From: Verrucomicrobiota bacterium
GTDB taxonomy: Bacteria > Verrucomicrobiota > Verrucomicrobiia > Limisphaerales > JADLHS01
Length of the DNA: 33,271 nucleotides
Reading direction: 5' to 3'
NCBI GenBank assembly: GCA_025350905.1
Contig: JANXWY010000423.1
Span: 1 to 33,271, forward strand
The number at the start of each line of letters is the position of its first letter. Position 1 is the stretch's first letter. Both the position numbers and the translations under genes were made by a program. Below are positions 8,901 through 15,461 of the stretch, piece by piece. Under the pieces are notes generated by a model. The model was not told where the DNA came from and made no database searches. It worked only from the letters and a program-made list of their open reading frames with translations.

Positions 8901-10499
8901 CTCCTGCTCGCCGCGTACACGGGCGGGGCCGATGCCGCGCTGTTCGATGCCTTGATTGCCGATCTTAATATTATGCTAAAAGGCAATTCCATCTATGCCG
9001 CGGTCAACGGGCACGCAGGATATACTCCGAGTGACCGGACAACCACGCTGCTTCCTGGGGCGACTCCGTTTCATGCCAACACCTTCGCCGGTGTGCTCCT
9101 GAATCGCTCGGTCATCCAGGATGCCTTCACTGAAATCCGGCGTTGGTATGATCCGCAGATCACCTACATGCATCTGGTTTGTGGTGACGGATTCAGCGTG
9201 ATGGCGGATGGCACCGAGCTTTACATCTTCGGCTTCTCGGATCAAACCGCGGTCGCGAATAACCCGCACAATGTCACGACCGTTGAAACGGCAACTGCCA
9301 CGGCCAGCCTCAACAGTGCTGGAGCTGTCAGAGAAATCAATATTGATACTCGTGGTAACGGTTACATTGTCGCGCCCGACGTGACCCTGAGTGGTGGCGG
9401 CGGTAGCGGAGCGACCGCTACGGCCACCATTAATAATAATGGACGAGTCAGAGACGTTACGGTGGTAAGTGGTGGCTCGGGCTACACGAACGCGCCAGAT
9501 GTGGCCTTCAGCTCGCCGGCCGCCCAAGGTCCGGACCAGGTGTTTGCGCCAGCGTTGGCCAACGCCACGATTGCAGCGCCGACGATTGTCGTCAATCAGG
9601 ACCAGGATTTCCATCTGGACCTGTCCAACGTCGGATTCGCGTTCCGGCCGGACTTGTTCGACCCGCACACGGTACACTTCCACGGTTTCCCGCAAGCCGC
9701 GCCGATCTTTGATGGAATGCCGCTGGCCTCAGTCTCGGTGCTCGAAGGTGCCACGCTGCCCTACTATTACAAGGTGCAGGTCGAGGGCACTTACTTCTAC
9801 CACTGCCATGTGGAAGCCACCGAGCATATGCAACAAGGCATGATCGGCAATCTCTGGGTGGAGGCACGCCAGAACAAACTCGCCGTCGGCGCGCCGCTCG
9901 CGCACCTGCCGACCGGTAAGGGCTCGACCCACCAAGCCGGCTATCGCTATGCCTATAACGACGGCGATGGGTCCACCGAATTCGATGTCGAATTCCCGTT
10001 GCAGATCACTGGTTTTGACCACTACTTCCACGACCAGGAAATCGGCATCCAGCCGGTCGCGTTTGCCACCATGTTTGACACCTACCCGTTGCTCAATGGC
10101 CGCGGTTACCCGGACACGGTCAAAACGACCACGATCGTGAACAGCTTGGGGAATGAAAGCCAAAAGGTGAATGCACTGGTGGCGGCGAAGCAAGGCCAGC
10201 GGATCCTGCTCCGGATTTCCAACGTCTCGGAGACGGAGTTCGACACCCTGACCGTTCCGGGCATTCCGATGACGGTAGTGGGCAAGGATGCCCGGCTGCT
10301 CCGCGGGCCGGATGGCAAGAATCTCTATTATGGGACCACCTCGGTAACTCTGGGTGGCGGCGAGACCACGGATGTGATCCTCGACACCACAAACACCACG
10401 CCTGGCACTTACTTCGTGTATAGCGCCCGGCTCACCCAGTTAAGCAACGATCAGGAAGATTACGGTGGCCTGATGACTCAAATCGTAATTGCCCCATGA
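2937..10499 (+). CDS. Giant exported multidomain protein: Cna-B/SdrD, TIG-like, parallel beta-helix and multicopper-oxidase module (protein A)
   Basis: About 2520 residues. The export signal is near residues 44-71 ('FFQKAALCLAALLAAAAAKA'). Residues about 72-1110 hold several Cna-B/SdrD or carboxypeptidase-regulatory-like beta domains, such as 'VFHDNNPINNEPDAEEQGLAGF' and 'GTFTITNVPPGTYDLVSWD'. Residues about 1128-1260 look like a TIG/IPT domain. Residues about 1270-1720 form a right-handed beta-helix with many 'NNxIxxN' and 'GGGI' rungs. Two short GGSGY repeats precede the C-terminal MCO module (about 2198-2518). Its first cupredoxin has H-x2-H-x-H at 2244/2247/2249 and H-C-H at 2289-2291, then His2297 and Met2302: a type-1 site plus four trinuclear-type histidines. 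The second carries 'LNGRGYPDT' and no copper motif. It lies upstream of B, which supplies the complementary ligands. No anchor or autotransporter barrel is visible. The substrate is unknown. Confidence 0.87.
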   Translation: MKQPVKTIQQPPVTNSRRPEDVVLARPSASQNSMNQRQTVKYFMNPNSSRLFFQKAALCLAALLAAAAAKAALTLTVVDDAGVPVPNFRWILQEDNSAPGVPNVPTNNTVSIVAHKSDARPLAAGQATSSTWPIRVPKFTLPKLVPDGTVIAGQTNPSYEDNYLNTAYFADPDPSQRYVIEVMVPGFSMGGQLVAAGQTAVKIVLNHNPLPTSQVSILVFHDNNPINNEPDAEEQGLAGFRVSFFDQLGGPFIQDAYANPIGTTYLLNPDGTYQLDSGGAPIVDKAGNGFVYTDKDGKALIKNMWNAKFGVQVIPPTGENWNGGHASMKADGYNWQSSTIEGTPFIDAWAPANGARVFIEGWGAGSYHVFFGFVDPAKLPGVPKPTVATGPGVNVTGTLRYNHYGRPPHTAIMASGPVVTDGWVGLNASGAGGPGYYVAPCDPEDGTFTITNVPPGTYDLVSWDRPLDSIFNTVTITVPPGGTYNLNDVFMFRWFGTLQGSVFYDSDGTGFPQDAAHVDKEKIPGIPLNIRFRDGTIYQSTQTKVDGNYSFTEVFPFFKWLVAEVDNRRWKASGMTAVVDDGGVIPPDAGWTTPSGNARNPQPQFMVNPADGTLTTTPIPNPNTGNNLSRTQTNASPAEPVLTQALGLYHSQNSEIDWGKANYGPGESGGISGSVAYNNTRAESNPRYAVQEHWDPGVARVQVTLYEFETNYAALADANKNGKPTVYGKPADLNLWKIKRQGASPGDRLPRLADVDNYPFDWTHPAPGHPPTRGPEDVDQDDLAHTLYDNLQPFNPGDAIQITHTDSWDDDVAVNAAPGHLDANGWPSGTQQAQPPTILGRKVIGSDNIATFNQVRPGVFDGAFVLNSYYPGGIASHSAEQPNLPPGDYIVQVAPPRGYLIQTEESRNIVFGDAYKPSKLDIPAECVGDFHLVPANLSLFNDPDHASPSDFANQWRPMADRKMVTVVESRNAPCNFHVYTEVPKAARVVGLVMNDLSAEFDPSNPNYGEKEGPGWVPISFRDWAGNEVARTYADEFGSYEAMLPSTYNAAVPCPSGFAPTILTVILNDPTMVDPLNPNGPRIPDPNFNPGFTTGPVPLEYFPGSVNYADTPILPIGAFVGTPNKTLDIEPPSGTPVIKNVSGTVVSGYAGPYVATKGAAGDLITISSLGLTPVTDPNYTLHGNTSKVMRDYGFGATKGTGNVTLNGAVIPTVSWSDASITFKLPPTLPAGSTTPGSANSREWQLMVKRNNSLTTPIGITLTYEPNAARVHMVIPVDPNTIAAGVNTTQIQDAVDAAGDRDLVIVPGLKADGSALWPWNEYVILHKPVRLQGSGYSTLINGTPDPEIRLAAWHDKINALLGEDPFLANECPGVQVIGQHTNRNGVVVDAGFGTGRARIDGFNIKSAIHGGGIQVYTEAHNLRISNNRITGNRGSFSGGISIGMQDSVDTTYNNTNVLIEFNQILKNSSGNGAGGIGIYTGARDYKVRNNYIMGNFATSDPGGIIGASGFGAGGGGIGHEGLSPGGLIANNVIAFNEVYFGYSSGGGDGGGIYISGEADGSNGLGTTGSGSVTIINNLIQGNLAAAGLGGGIRLAGVNGPDVATNNTDSIYWHKIKIYNNMIVNNVAGYSGGGISLQDAINVDIVNNTIANNDATATAHSAFVADPNVSDPQGAGVVSHQNSDALNTALAGHAPLYSRPAMINDIIWHNRSFHFSFTVAGIPPTIGDVLNQEPTNNTKGLLPDVSTTPAVYADVVVVGGGNIPLTTCTTSTSGGTPSFVTSYSNTLYTAIVFDEAGNNISVRMDPIGLYLPTISTSTAVTNRGNYHLNTNLRPGTSVSSVAGLGTDFDGEARPAASATTDIGADQRGAATASSIVPPPEAGTLNVDIVSGLLPDVTATPGAAGAVEANPYDPPGAAVQPPPINPVWMTSDPGTANLPLFVNADLFSLTTFALRLQAQTPPVTGLGALKDPVASYIYSHLRPGTAARPGSLLLLAAYTGGADAALFDALIADLNIMLKGNSIYAAVNGHAGYTPSDRTTTLLPGATPFHANTFAGVLLNRSVIQDAFTEIRRWYDPQITYMHLVCGDGFSVMADGTELYIFGFSDQTAVANNPHNVTTVETATATASLNSAGAVREINIDTRGNGYIVAPDVTLSGGGGSGATATATINNNGRVRDVTVVSGGSGYTNAPDVAFSSPAAQGPDQVFAPALANATIAAPTIVVNQDQDFHLDLSNVGFAFRPDLFDPHTVHFHGFPQAAPIFDGMPLASVSVLEGATLPYYYKVQVEGTYFYHCHVEATEHMQQGMIGNLWVEARQNKLAVGAPLAHLPTGKGSTHQAGYRYAYNDGDGSTEFDVEFPLQITGFDHYFHDQEIGIQPVAFATMFDTYPLLNGRGYPDTVKTTTIVNSLGNESQKVNALVAAKQGQRILLRISNVSETEFDTLTVPGIPMTVVGKDARLLRGPDGKNLYYGTTSVTLGGGETTDVILDTTNTTPGTYFVYSARLTQLSNDQEDYGGLMTQIVIAP
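9292..9515 (+). repeat. Two-unit GGxGYxxAP repeat before the MCO module
   Basis: Two imperfect coding repeats of roughly 32 residues occur in protein A, each of the form 'G-V-x2-[IV]-x-V-x2-G-G-x-G-Y-x2-A-P-x-V'. They are linked by a 'GGGGSGATATA' segment. Such glycine/serine beta repeats are common in large surface proteins and probably act as a spacer between the beta-helix side and the copper module. Confidence 0.6.
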
Positions 10500-10530
10500 G
10501 CGCCAATACTCAAAGAGACTCTCAACAAAA

Positions 10531-10535
10531 AAGGA
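10531..10535 (+). promoter_or_regulatory. Ribosome binding site selecting GTG 10541 for protein B
   Basis: AAGGA sits five bases before GTG 10541. Starting there leaves a compact signal peptide. The alternative ATG at 10496, which overlaps the stop of protein A as ATGA, has no Shine-Dalgarno match and adds 15 polar residues. Coupled initiation at 10496 remains possible. Confidence 0.55.
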
Positions 10536-10540
10536 CTAAC

Positions 10541-11893
10541 GTGAAATCGACAATATTGAAACTGTGGACCGGGAGCTTGCTGAGCGGCCTGGTACTGATG
10601 GCGGGCGGCGCCCGGGCGGAATGGCTGAACCAAACGACCGCTGACGCCCTCGGCAACCACCTGGTGGATGGCGTCACCGGGCCCGCCTTCACCCTGACGG
10701 CCAAGGAAGGACACATTAGCACGGCGGAAGGCAGTGCTGTGTATATCTGGGGTTTGGCCACCAACTCCGGCCCGACGCAATACCCCGGGCCGACGCTGAT
10801 TGTGAACCAAGGCGATCAAGTCACAGTTACGCTCAACAACACGCTGCCGTTCCCGGTTTCCCTGGTCTTTCCCGGCCAGGTCGTTTCGGCCAGTGGCGGG
10901 AGTCCCGGGTTGTTAACGCAGGAGGCCACGACCGGTCCGGTAACCTATACCTTCATCGCCAGCCAACCTGGTACGTATGCGTATAATAGTGGCACGCGCC
11001 AGGATCTGCAGATCGAGATGGGCATGACCGGGGCGCTCATCGTCCGGCCGGCCGGTTTCAGTCCCAGCAACAAGGCCACTTGGAAAGGCTACAACACCAC
11101 GGATTCAGCTTTTGATCAGGAGTTCCTGTTCCTGCTCACTGAGATGGACCCCAACATTCACGCCGACGTGGAACACCAGATGTTGGCTAATCCAACTGCC
11201 AGCCCGGTGATCGATACGACTACGCACTTCGCGAACTATTGGTTTATCAATGGCCGGACCGCGCCCGACACGATGATGATTCCCGGCAGCAAGGCCCTGC
11301 CGGCTCAACCGTATGACGCCTTTCCGATGATGCACCCCAACCAGAATCTCCTCATGCGGATGGTGGGCGGTGCGCGCGATCCCCATCCCTTCCACCACCA
11401 CGCGAATCATGCCCGGAACATCGCGCGCAATGGCCGCGTGCTCCAAAGCACTCCGGGTGGCCCAACCGCTGATCTGTCGTATCTGACCTTTACCATTCCC
11501 ACCTACCCCGGCGAAACCACCGACGCCATCTTTACGTGGACCGGTGCGGGCCTGGGTTGGGACATGTATGGTCACGCGCCCGGATCGCCAACTACCCCGT
11601 ATAACGCGGTCACCAATCCCGACGGCCTACGCGCTAATGAAGATCCACACGACCACGGCAAACCCTTTCCGGTGGTACTCCCGACGGAACAAGACGTGGA
11701 TTTTGGTAAGTGGTATGGCGGCAGTCCCTTCCTGGGAACGCCCGCCCCTCTGCCTCCGAATATTGGCGGCTTCGATCCTACTGGCGCGTTTCTCTACATG
11801 TGGCATTCCCATGCCGAACGCGAAATCGTCAACAACAATGTCTTCCCGGGCGGCATGCTGACCATGCTGCTCATCGAGCCTTGGGCCAACTAA
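10541..11893 (+). CDS. Exported multicopper-oxidase-like protein lacking the type-1 Cys (protein B)
   Basis: About 450 residues from GTG 10541, chosen for the AAGGA site and a clean signal peptide ('KLWTGSLLSGLVLMAGGARA'). The ORF-track start is ATG 10496. Domain 1 has an MCO N-terminal-like pattern, 'PGPTLIVNQGDQVTVTLNNT' and 'GTYAYNSG...MGMTGALIV', without copper histidines. The middle has 'WFINGRTAPDT'. The C-terminal cupredoxin carries 'DPHPFHHHANHAR' (H-x2-H-x-H at 282/285/287) and 'MWHSHAEREIVNN' plus 'FPGGM' (H-S-H at 422-424). Ser occupies the place of the type-1 Cys, so B alone should hold four trinuclear-type histidines and no blue copper. Protein A, immediately upstream, has the missing half. 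The motifs recall MnxG/ceruloplasmin-type multidomain MCOs. Substrate and metal load are inferred. Confidence 0.83.
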   Translation: MKSTILKLWTGSLLSGLVLMAGGARAEWLNQTTADALGNHLVDGVTGPAFTLTAKEGHISTAEGSAVYIWGLATNSGPTQYPGPTLIVNQGDQVTVTLNNTLPFPVSLVFPGQVVSASGGSPGLLTQEATTGPVTYTFIASQPGTYAYNSGTRQDLQIEMGMTGALIVRPAGFSPSNKATWKGYNTTDSAFDQEFLFLLTEMDPNIHADVEHQMLANPTASPVIDTTTHFANYWFINGRTAPDTMMIPGSKALPAQPYDAFPMMHPNQNLLMRMVGGARDPHPFHHHANHARNIARNGRVLQSTPGGPTADLSYLTFTIPTYPGETTDAIFTWTGAGLGWDMYGHAPGSPTTPYNAVTNPDGLRANEDPHDHGKPFPVVLPTEQDVDFGKWYGGSPFLGTPAPLPPNIGGFDPTGAFLYMWHSHAEREIVNNNVFPGGMLTMLLIEPWAN

Positions 11894-11930
11894 TTGAATC
11901 AGGACACAACTCTGATGTAAAAGAGGTAAT

Positions 11931-14675
11931 ATGAACTACTCGAAAATAAAAATCGCAGCGCAGCTCTTGGTGGCCGGCGCCTTCCTAATCACCGCTGGCC
12001 AAAGTTATGGCGTCACGTACAACCTGCGCGCCGGCGTCACCAGCAAGACGATGCCCGACGGTACGGTCGTGCCGATGTGGGGCTTCGCCGACGATACCAC
12101 GGCCGGAGCGGGGCTGGGCACCGTCGTGGTTCCCGGGCCAGCGCTCACCGTGCCACCGGGCGATACCACCTTGACCATCAACCTCAATAATACCTTGCCC
12201 GAGGACGTTTCCATTGTCATCCCTGGGCAGTATGGATTTGTTCGGACCGCGAACGAATCCGTCGACAACGACTCGGCCGGTCCGTATGCGGGCCGCGTGA
12301 AATCCTTGGTGCATGTTGCGCCGGCGCTTGGCGGAAACGCCGCTTATACGTGGAACGGCATCAAGCCCGGAACGTTTCTATACCACAGCGGATCGCACGC
12401 GGCGGTCCAGGTGCAGATGGGCCTCTATGGGGCGATGACGGCGGTAGTTGACGCATCGCATGCTTATCCTGGTGTCGCGTTTGATTCCTCGGTTACGCTG
12501 TTATTCAGCGAGATCGATCCCGACGTGCATGCCGCGGTCGCTGGCGCCACTTACGGACCCGGTCCTTCATTCCAGGATGCCGAACTGGCAGCGGTGTCGG
12601 CCAGCATCTACGACGGTCTCCATGCCGCAACGGATCCGACGTATGCGTACCTTTATTCGCTTTTGGACCCTGACCTGCAAGCCAGCTTGCTGGCCGGCAC
12701 CGGTGACCATGCGGCGCTCGTCTCCACCGCCATCAGCGAATTGCTGGGTGGTTCTTCGATCTATAATCCCGACGTGATGCTGGACAGCATGCTGTCGGCC
12801 GCGACCATGGATGCGCTTTGGTCGGCTCCCGAAGTGAACCAGCCTACCTCGCCTGTTCTCAACAACGGCTTCATGGTTCGGTTGAATCGGCTGCTCTTGA
12901 CGGACGCACTCGCTACGGCCAGCCCGGCCGTGGTTTTGCCTCCCGTCAATACCATGACCAGCACGATCCGTTCGTATGCCCAGTATTTTCTCGTGAACGG
13001 AGAAGCTTACAATGGCATCATCGGCGCCGGCGGTAATAACATCTTCCCTAGTGCCGGTCTGCTACCCGGCAGCCGTGTCCTCCTACGGATGCTGAATGCC
13101 GGTATGGATTCGCATGTGCCCACGCTCCAGAACGGTGGCGACCTCCAGTTCGTGGCCGAGGACGGCCAGTTAGCTCCCTACCCACGAAATTCGTACTCGG
13201 TCTTTATGGCCGCCTTGAAGACGGTCGATGCCATCTTCGTGGCGCCAGCCCTCCCGGTGGGTGTGGCCTCGCAGCTTTACGCGGTGTCCGACCGTCGATT
13301 GGGATTGGTCAATGGAACGATGCCTCTCGGTGGGATGTTGGCCTACTTGAATGTAGGTGCGGCGGTAGTCCCAGTTAACCCAATGTTGGTGGTCAGTCCG
13401 CTGAATTTGAGTTTCACCGCGACCGTAGGTGGAGCTAATCCGGCCAACCAGACCTTTAACATTTCTAACGGCGGAAGTGGAGCGTTGAGCGGGGTGTCGG
13501 CGACGGTGGTAACGGGTTCGCCGTGGTTGACAACCTCGGGCGGCGCGGGCGTTGGGCCCGTGACCGTATCCGCAACCGTAGGCGCTCTCGCCGCGGGGAC
13601 GTATAACGGGACAATTTCCGTGGCCGCTACCGGCGACACCGGCGTCACTGGCAGTCCAAAAACCGTGAGCGTGAGCTTCGTGGTGGTCGCTGCCCCGGTG
13701 CTGGTGGTTGCGCCGACGAGCTTGACTTTCAATGCGGCATTGGGCGGATTGAATCCGGCCAGTCAGACATTCGACATTTCCAACGGAGGTGGCGGGACGT
13801 TGAGCGGGGTGACGACGACGGTGGTAACCGGTTCGCCGTGGTTGACAACGTCGGCCGGAGCGGGCGCGGGGCCCGTGACCGTGAGCGTGAACCTCGCATC
13901 GTTGCCAGTGGGTACGCAGCCGGGGACGACGGTCCCCGGAGCAATCACCGTGAGTGCCGCCGGCGTCACAGGTAGTCCGCAAACGGTGAACGTTAGCTTA
14001 AACCTCGCGGCCTTAAGCACTCCACTCATCGTGGCTATCGATACCCAAATCAACACCGGGGGCAATGCCAACGTGGGCACCACGCATGTGATGACGGGCA
14101 TACCAGCAGGGGCGCTGTTAGTGCTCACCACTCAAAACCAATATGATGGGGTTACCGCCGGTGAACAAGATTGCAATGTTACCAGCGGCGGCAACTTGAC
14201 CTGGACCAGGCGGGTTGATGCGGGTTCAACTTCCCATGGCGGAAGTGCGGAAATCTGGACGGCACCTATCCCAGCTGGTGGGGTGACTGGTGGCACAGTT
14301 ACTGTCCTGAGCCGATGGGGAACTGCCCGGGCTCAGTCGAGCGTTTGTTATGTAGTAACCGGTCAGGGCGGGTTCGCCGCCTTACCCGTCGCTGCCAATA
14401 CGGCCAATAATCAATCTGCACCGTCGGTATCTATTACCACCACGCGGGCGAACAGCCTCCTGTTCGGAGTTACATCGGACTACAATCATATCGACGGTTC
14501 GACCAGGACCTATCTCGACACCGCGACCGAACGGTTATACTTCAACCAGCCCGGCGTAACTACCGCATATCATTTCACCGCGCCGGCGGCGACCATTGGT
14601 AGCTACACCGAAGGCTTGACGGCCCCGACTGGTCAAAGCGCAGGCACGGCCGTAATGGAAGTCCGGCATCCATGA
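11931..14675 (+). CDS. Exported cupredoxin-like protein with BACON-like repeats (protein C, degenerate MCO paralogue)
   Basis: 914 residues from ATG 11931, with GAGGT just upstream. The signal peptide is 'KIAAQLLVAGAFLITAGQSYG'. The N-terminal half parallels protein B: 'VPMWGFAD', 'VPGPALTVPPGDTTLTINLNN', 'VSIVIPGQ', 'GTFLYHSGSH...QMGLYGAM', 'EIDPDVHA' and 'YFLVNG'. The H-x2-H-x-H and HSH/HCH copper motifs at the expected C-terminal positions are missing, leaving only a few scattered His, so copper catalysis is unlikely. An alpha-helical insert (about residues 215-300) resembles one in protein A. Residues about 485-695 hold two BACON-like beta domains, and the last 220 residues form another beta-rich domain with no recognised motif. 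It follows B after 37 bp. A structural or substrate-binding partner of A and B is the simplest inference. Confidence 0.8.
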   Translation: MNYSKIKIAAQLLVAGAFLITAGQSYGVTYNLRAGVTSKTMPDGTVVPMWGFADDTTAGAGLGTVVVPGPALTVPPGDTTLTINLNNTLPEDVSIVIPGQYGFVRTANESVDNDSAGPYAGRVKSLVHVAPALGGNAAYTWNGIKPGTFLYHSGSHAAVQVQMGLYGAMTAVVDASHAYPGVAFDSSVTLLFSEIDPDVHAAVAGATYGPGPSFQDAELAAVSASIYDGLHAATDPTYAYLYSLLDPDLQASLLAGTGDHAALVSTAISELLGGSSIYNPDVMLDSMLSAATMDALWSAPEVNQPTSPVLNNGFMVRLNRLLLTDALATASPAVVLPPVNTMTSTIRSYAQYFLVNGEAYNGIIGAGGNNIFPSAGLLPGSRVLLRMLNAGMDSHVPTLQNGGDLQFVAEDGQLAPYPRNSYSVFMAALKTVDAIFVAPALPVGVASQLYAVSDRRLGLVNGTMPLGGMLAYLNVGAAVVPVNPMLVVSPLNLSFTATVGGANPANQTFNISNGGSGALSGVSATVVTGSPWLTTSGGAGVGPVTVSATVGALAAGTYNGTISVAATGDTGVTGSPKTVSVSFVVVAAPVLVVAPTSLTFNAALGGLNPASQTFDISNGGGGTLSGVTTTVVTGSPWLTTSAGAGAGPVTVSVNLASLPVGTQPGTTVPGAITVSAAGVTGSPQTVNVSLNLAALSTPLIVAIDTQINTGGNANVGTTHVMTGIPAGALLVLTTQNQYDGVTAGEQDCNVTSGGNLTWTRRVDAGSTSHGGSAEIWTAPIPAGGVTGGTVTVLSRWGTARAQSSVCYVVTGQGGFAALPVAANTANNQSAPSVSITTTRANSLLFGVTSDYNHIDGSTRTYLDTATERLYFNQPGVTTAYHFTAPAATIGSYTEGLTAPTGQSAGTAVMEVRHP
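13384..14013 (+). repeat. Two-unit 315-bp tandem repeat encoding BACON-like domains
   Basis: Within protein C, two consecutive units begin near 13384 ('LVVSPLNLSFTATVGG') and 13699 ('LVVAPTSLTFNAALGG'). Landmarks are 315 bp (105 codons) apart, for example TGAGCGG at 13486 and 13801. Each has 'NPAxQTFxISNGGxGxLSGV' and 'VTGSPWLTTS'. DNA similarity is high, which suggests recent duplication of one domain. Confidence 0.8.
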
Positions 14676-14779
14676 TCGCTGGCATCGCCCCGGACCGGCG
14701 GCTCAAGGCTGGCCGGAATTGGGTTGAAGATTAGTCCGGTGAACCAGCAAGTGTAGATATAGGTGTAGGCAAAGGAGAA

Positions 14780-14808
14780 AGCGCCCCCCCCGACCTGGGA
14801 GGGGCGCT
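14780..14808. terminator. GC-rich hairpin after the MCO genes, possible terminator
   Basis: The arms AGCGCCCC (14780-14787) and GGGGCGCT (14801-14808) are perfectly complementary around a 13-nt loop, about 105 bp after the stop of protein C. No T-run follows, so it is not a classical intrinsic terminator. It could be a transcription-attenuating stem or a dispersed repeat. Confidence 0.35.
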
Positions 14809-14923
14809 GCCATAAATAGAACAAGCTTGTTGTGAGACGCGCCCATCGACTGGAAACTCGGATACCCCGTATCGCGGAACGTAGATGTACCCGAAGGAGC
14901 GTCCGTATTATCCGTGGTGTGGT

Positions 14924-14939
14924 AGCGGGTTCACCCGCT
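14924..14939. promoter_or_regulatory. Short palindrome upstream of the small-paralogue gene
   Basis: AGCGGGT and ACCCGCT are 7-bp perfect arms separated by TC, about 58 bp before ATG 14997. The position suits an operator or RNA stem in the leader. With GC-rich DNA and short arms, chance cannot be excluded. Confidence 0.25.
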
Positions 14940-14996
14940 TGCGGAACCAAAGCGAGCGAGTAGACTGTCTGGCGGCTGAAGACTCACAGGATAAAT

Positions 14997-15461
14997 ATGA
15001 AACGCAATAATCATTTCCTTCTCGTTCTGACCTTTATGGTCGGTTTGGTCTCGGTCGCCAGCGCGGCTGAAAGCAGTAATTCTTTGGCTTCGGCAAGCGC
15101 GCTGGCTGCCACCAATGAACTCGCAAAAGTAGAGCAGCAATGGGGGATAAAATTCTCGGGTCTGTTTCTCTCGGCGGGTGGCAACATGGTGGACTTTCGG
15201 TACAAGGTTCTTGACCCGCAGAAAGCCGCTTTGCTAACGAAACCCGAACTGAAACCAATGCTATCAGATCAAACCACCGGGGCTAAGCTGGAAGTGCCCA
15301 CCTCCCCCAAGACCGGGCCGATGCGGCAGACCACCAAGCTCCCCGTCACCGGCAAAATATACTTCATGCTGTTCGCCAACACCCGCCATCACGTGAAAAG
15401 TGGTGACAAAGTGACCATCACCGCCGGGGATTTCAAGATTGAAAACCTCATCATTGAATGA
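14997..15461 (+). CDS. Small exported protein, first of two paralogues flanking the C25 gene (D1)
   Basis: 154 residues from ATG 14997, with AGGA five bases upstream. The signal peptide is 'FLLVLTFMVGLVSVASA'. The mature part is a single domain of about 105 residues: 'WGIKFSGLFLSAGGNMVDFRYKV', 'LDPQKA', a 'TTGAKLEVP' turn, 'GKIYFMLFAN' and 'VKSGDKVTITAGDFKIENLIIE'. The same pattern recurs in the protein at 17445-18041. I do not recognise a named family. The all-beta pattern and lack of catalytic motifs suggest a binding or accessory role in the periplasm. The stop overlaps the next start (ATGA), implying translational coupling with the C25 protein. Confidence 0.78.
   Translation: MKRNNHFLLVLTFMVGLVSVASAAESSNSLASASALAATNELAKVEQQWGIKFSGLFLSAGGNMVDFRYKVLDPQKAALLTKPELKPMLSDQTTGAKLEVPTSPKTGPMRQTTKLPVTGKIYFMLFANTRHHVKSGDKVTITAGDFKIENLIIE

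Larger units (their letters stand above)
14676..14996. other. Intergenic region, 321 bp, with two hairpins, no gene seen
   Basis: This gap separates the MCO genes from the small-paralogue/C25/RND block and is the largest break in the plus-strand run between 2937 and 29011. It contains a GC-rich hairpin at 14780-14808 and a palindrome at 14924-14939. It ends with a good AGGA ribosome site at 14988-14991 for the next gene. A promoter for the second block would be expected here, but I cannot point to convincing -35/-10 boxes. Confidence 0.5.

Noticed and set aside
2937-10499. Autotransporter or PEP-CTERM anchored protein
   Set aside because: The C-terminus is a cupredoxin ending in 'LMTQIVIAP'. 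Neither a beta-barrel nor a sorting tripeptide with TM helix is visible.
11804-11855. Type-1 copper site in protein B
   Set aside because: The motif looks like HCH...GGM at first glance, but the middle residue is Ser (codon TCC), so a blue-copper site in B alone is not supported.
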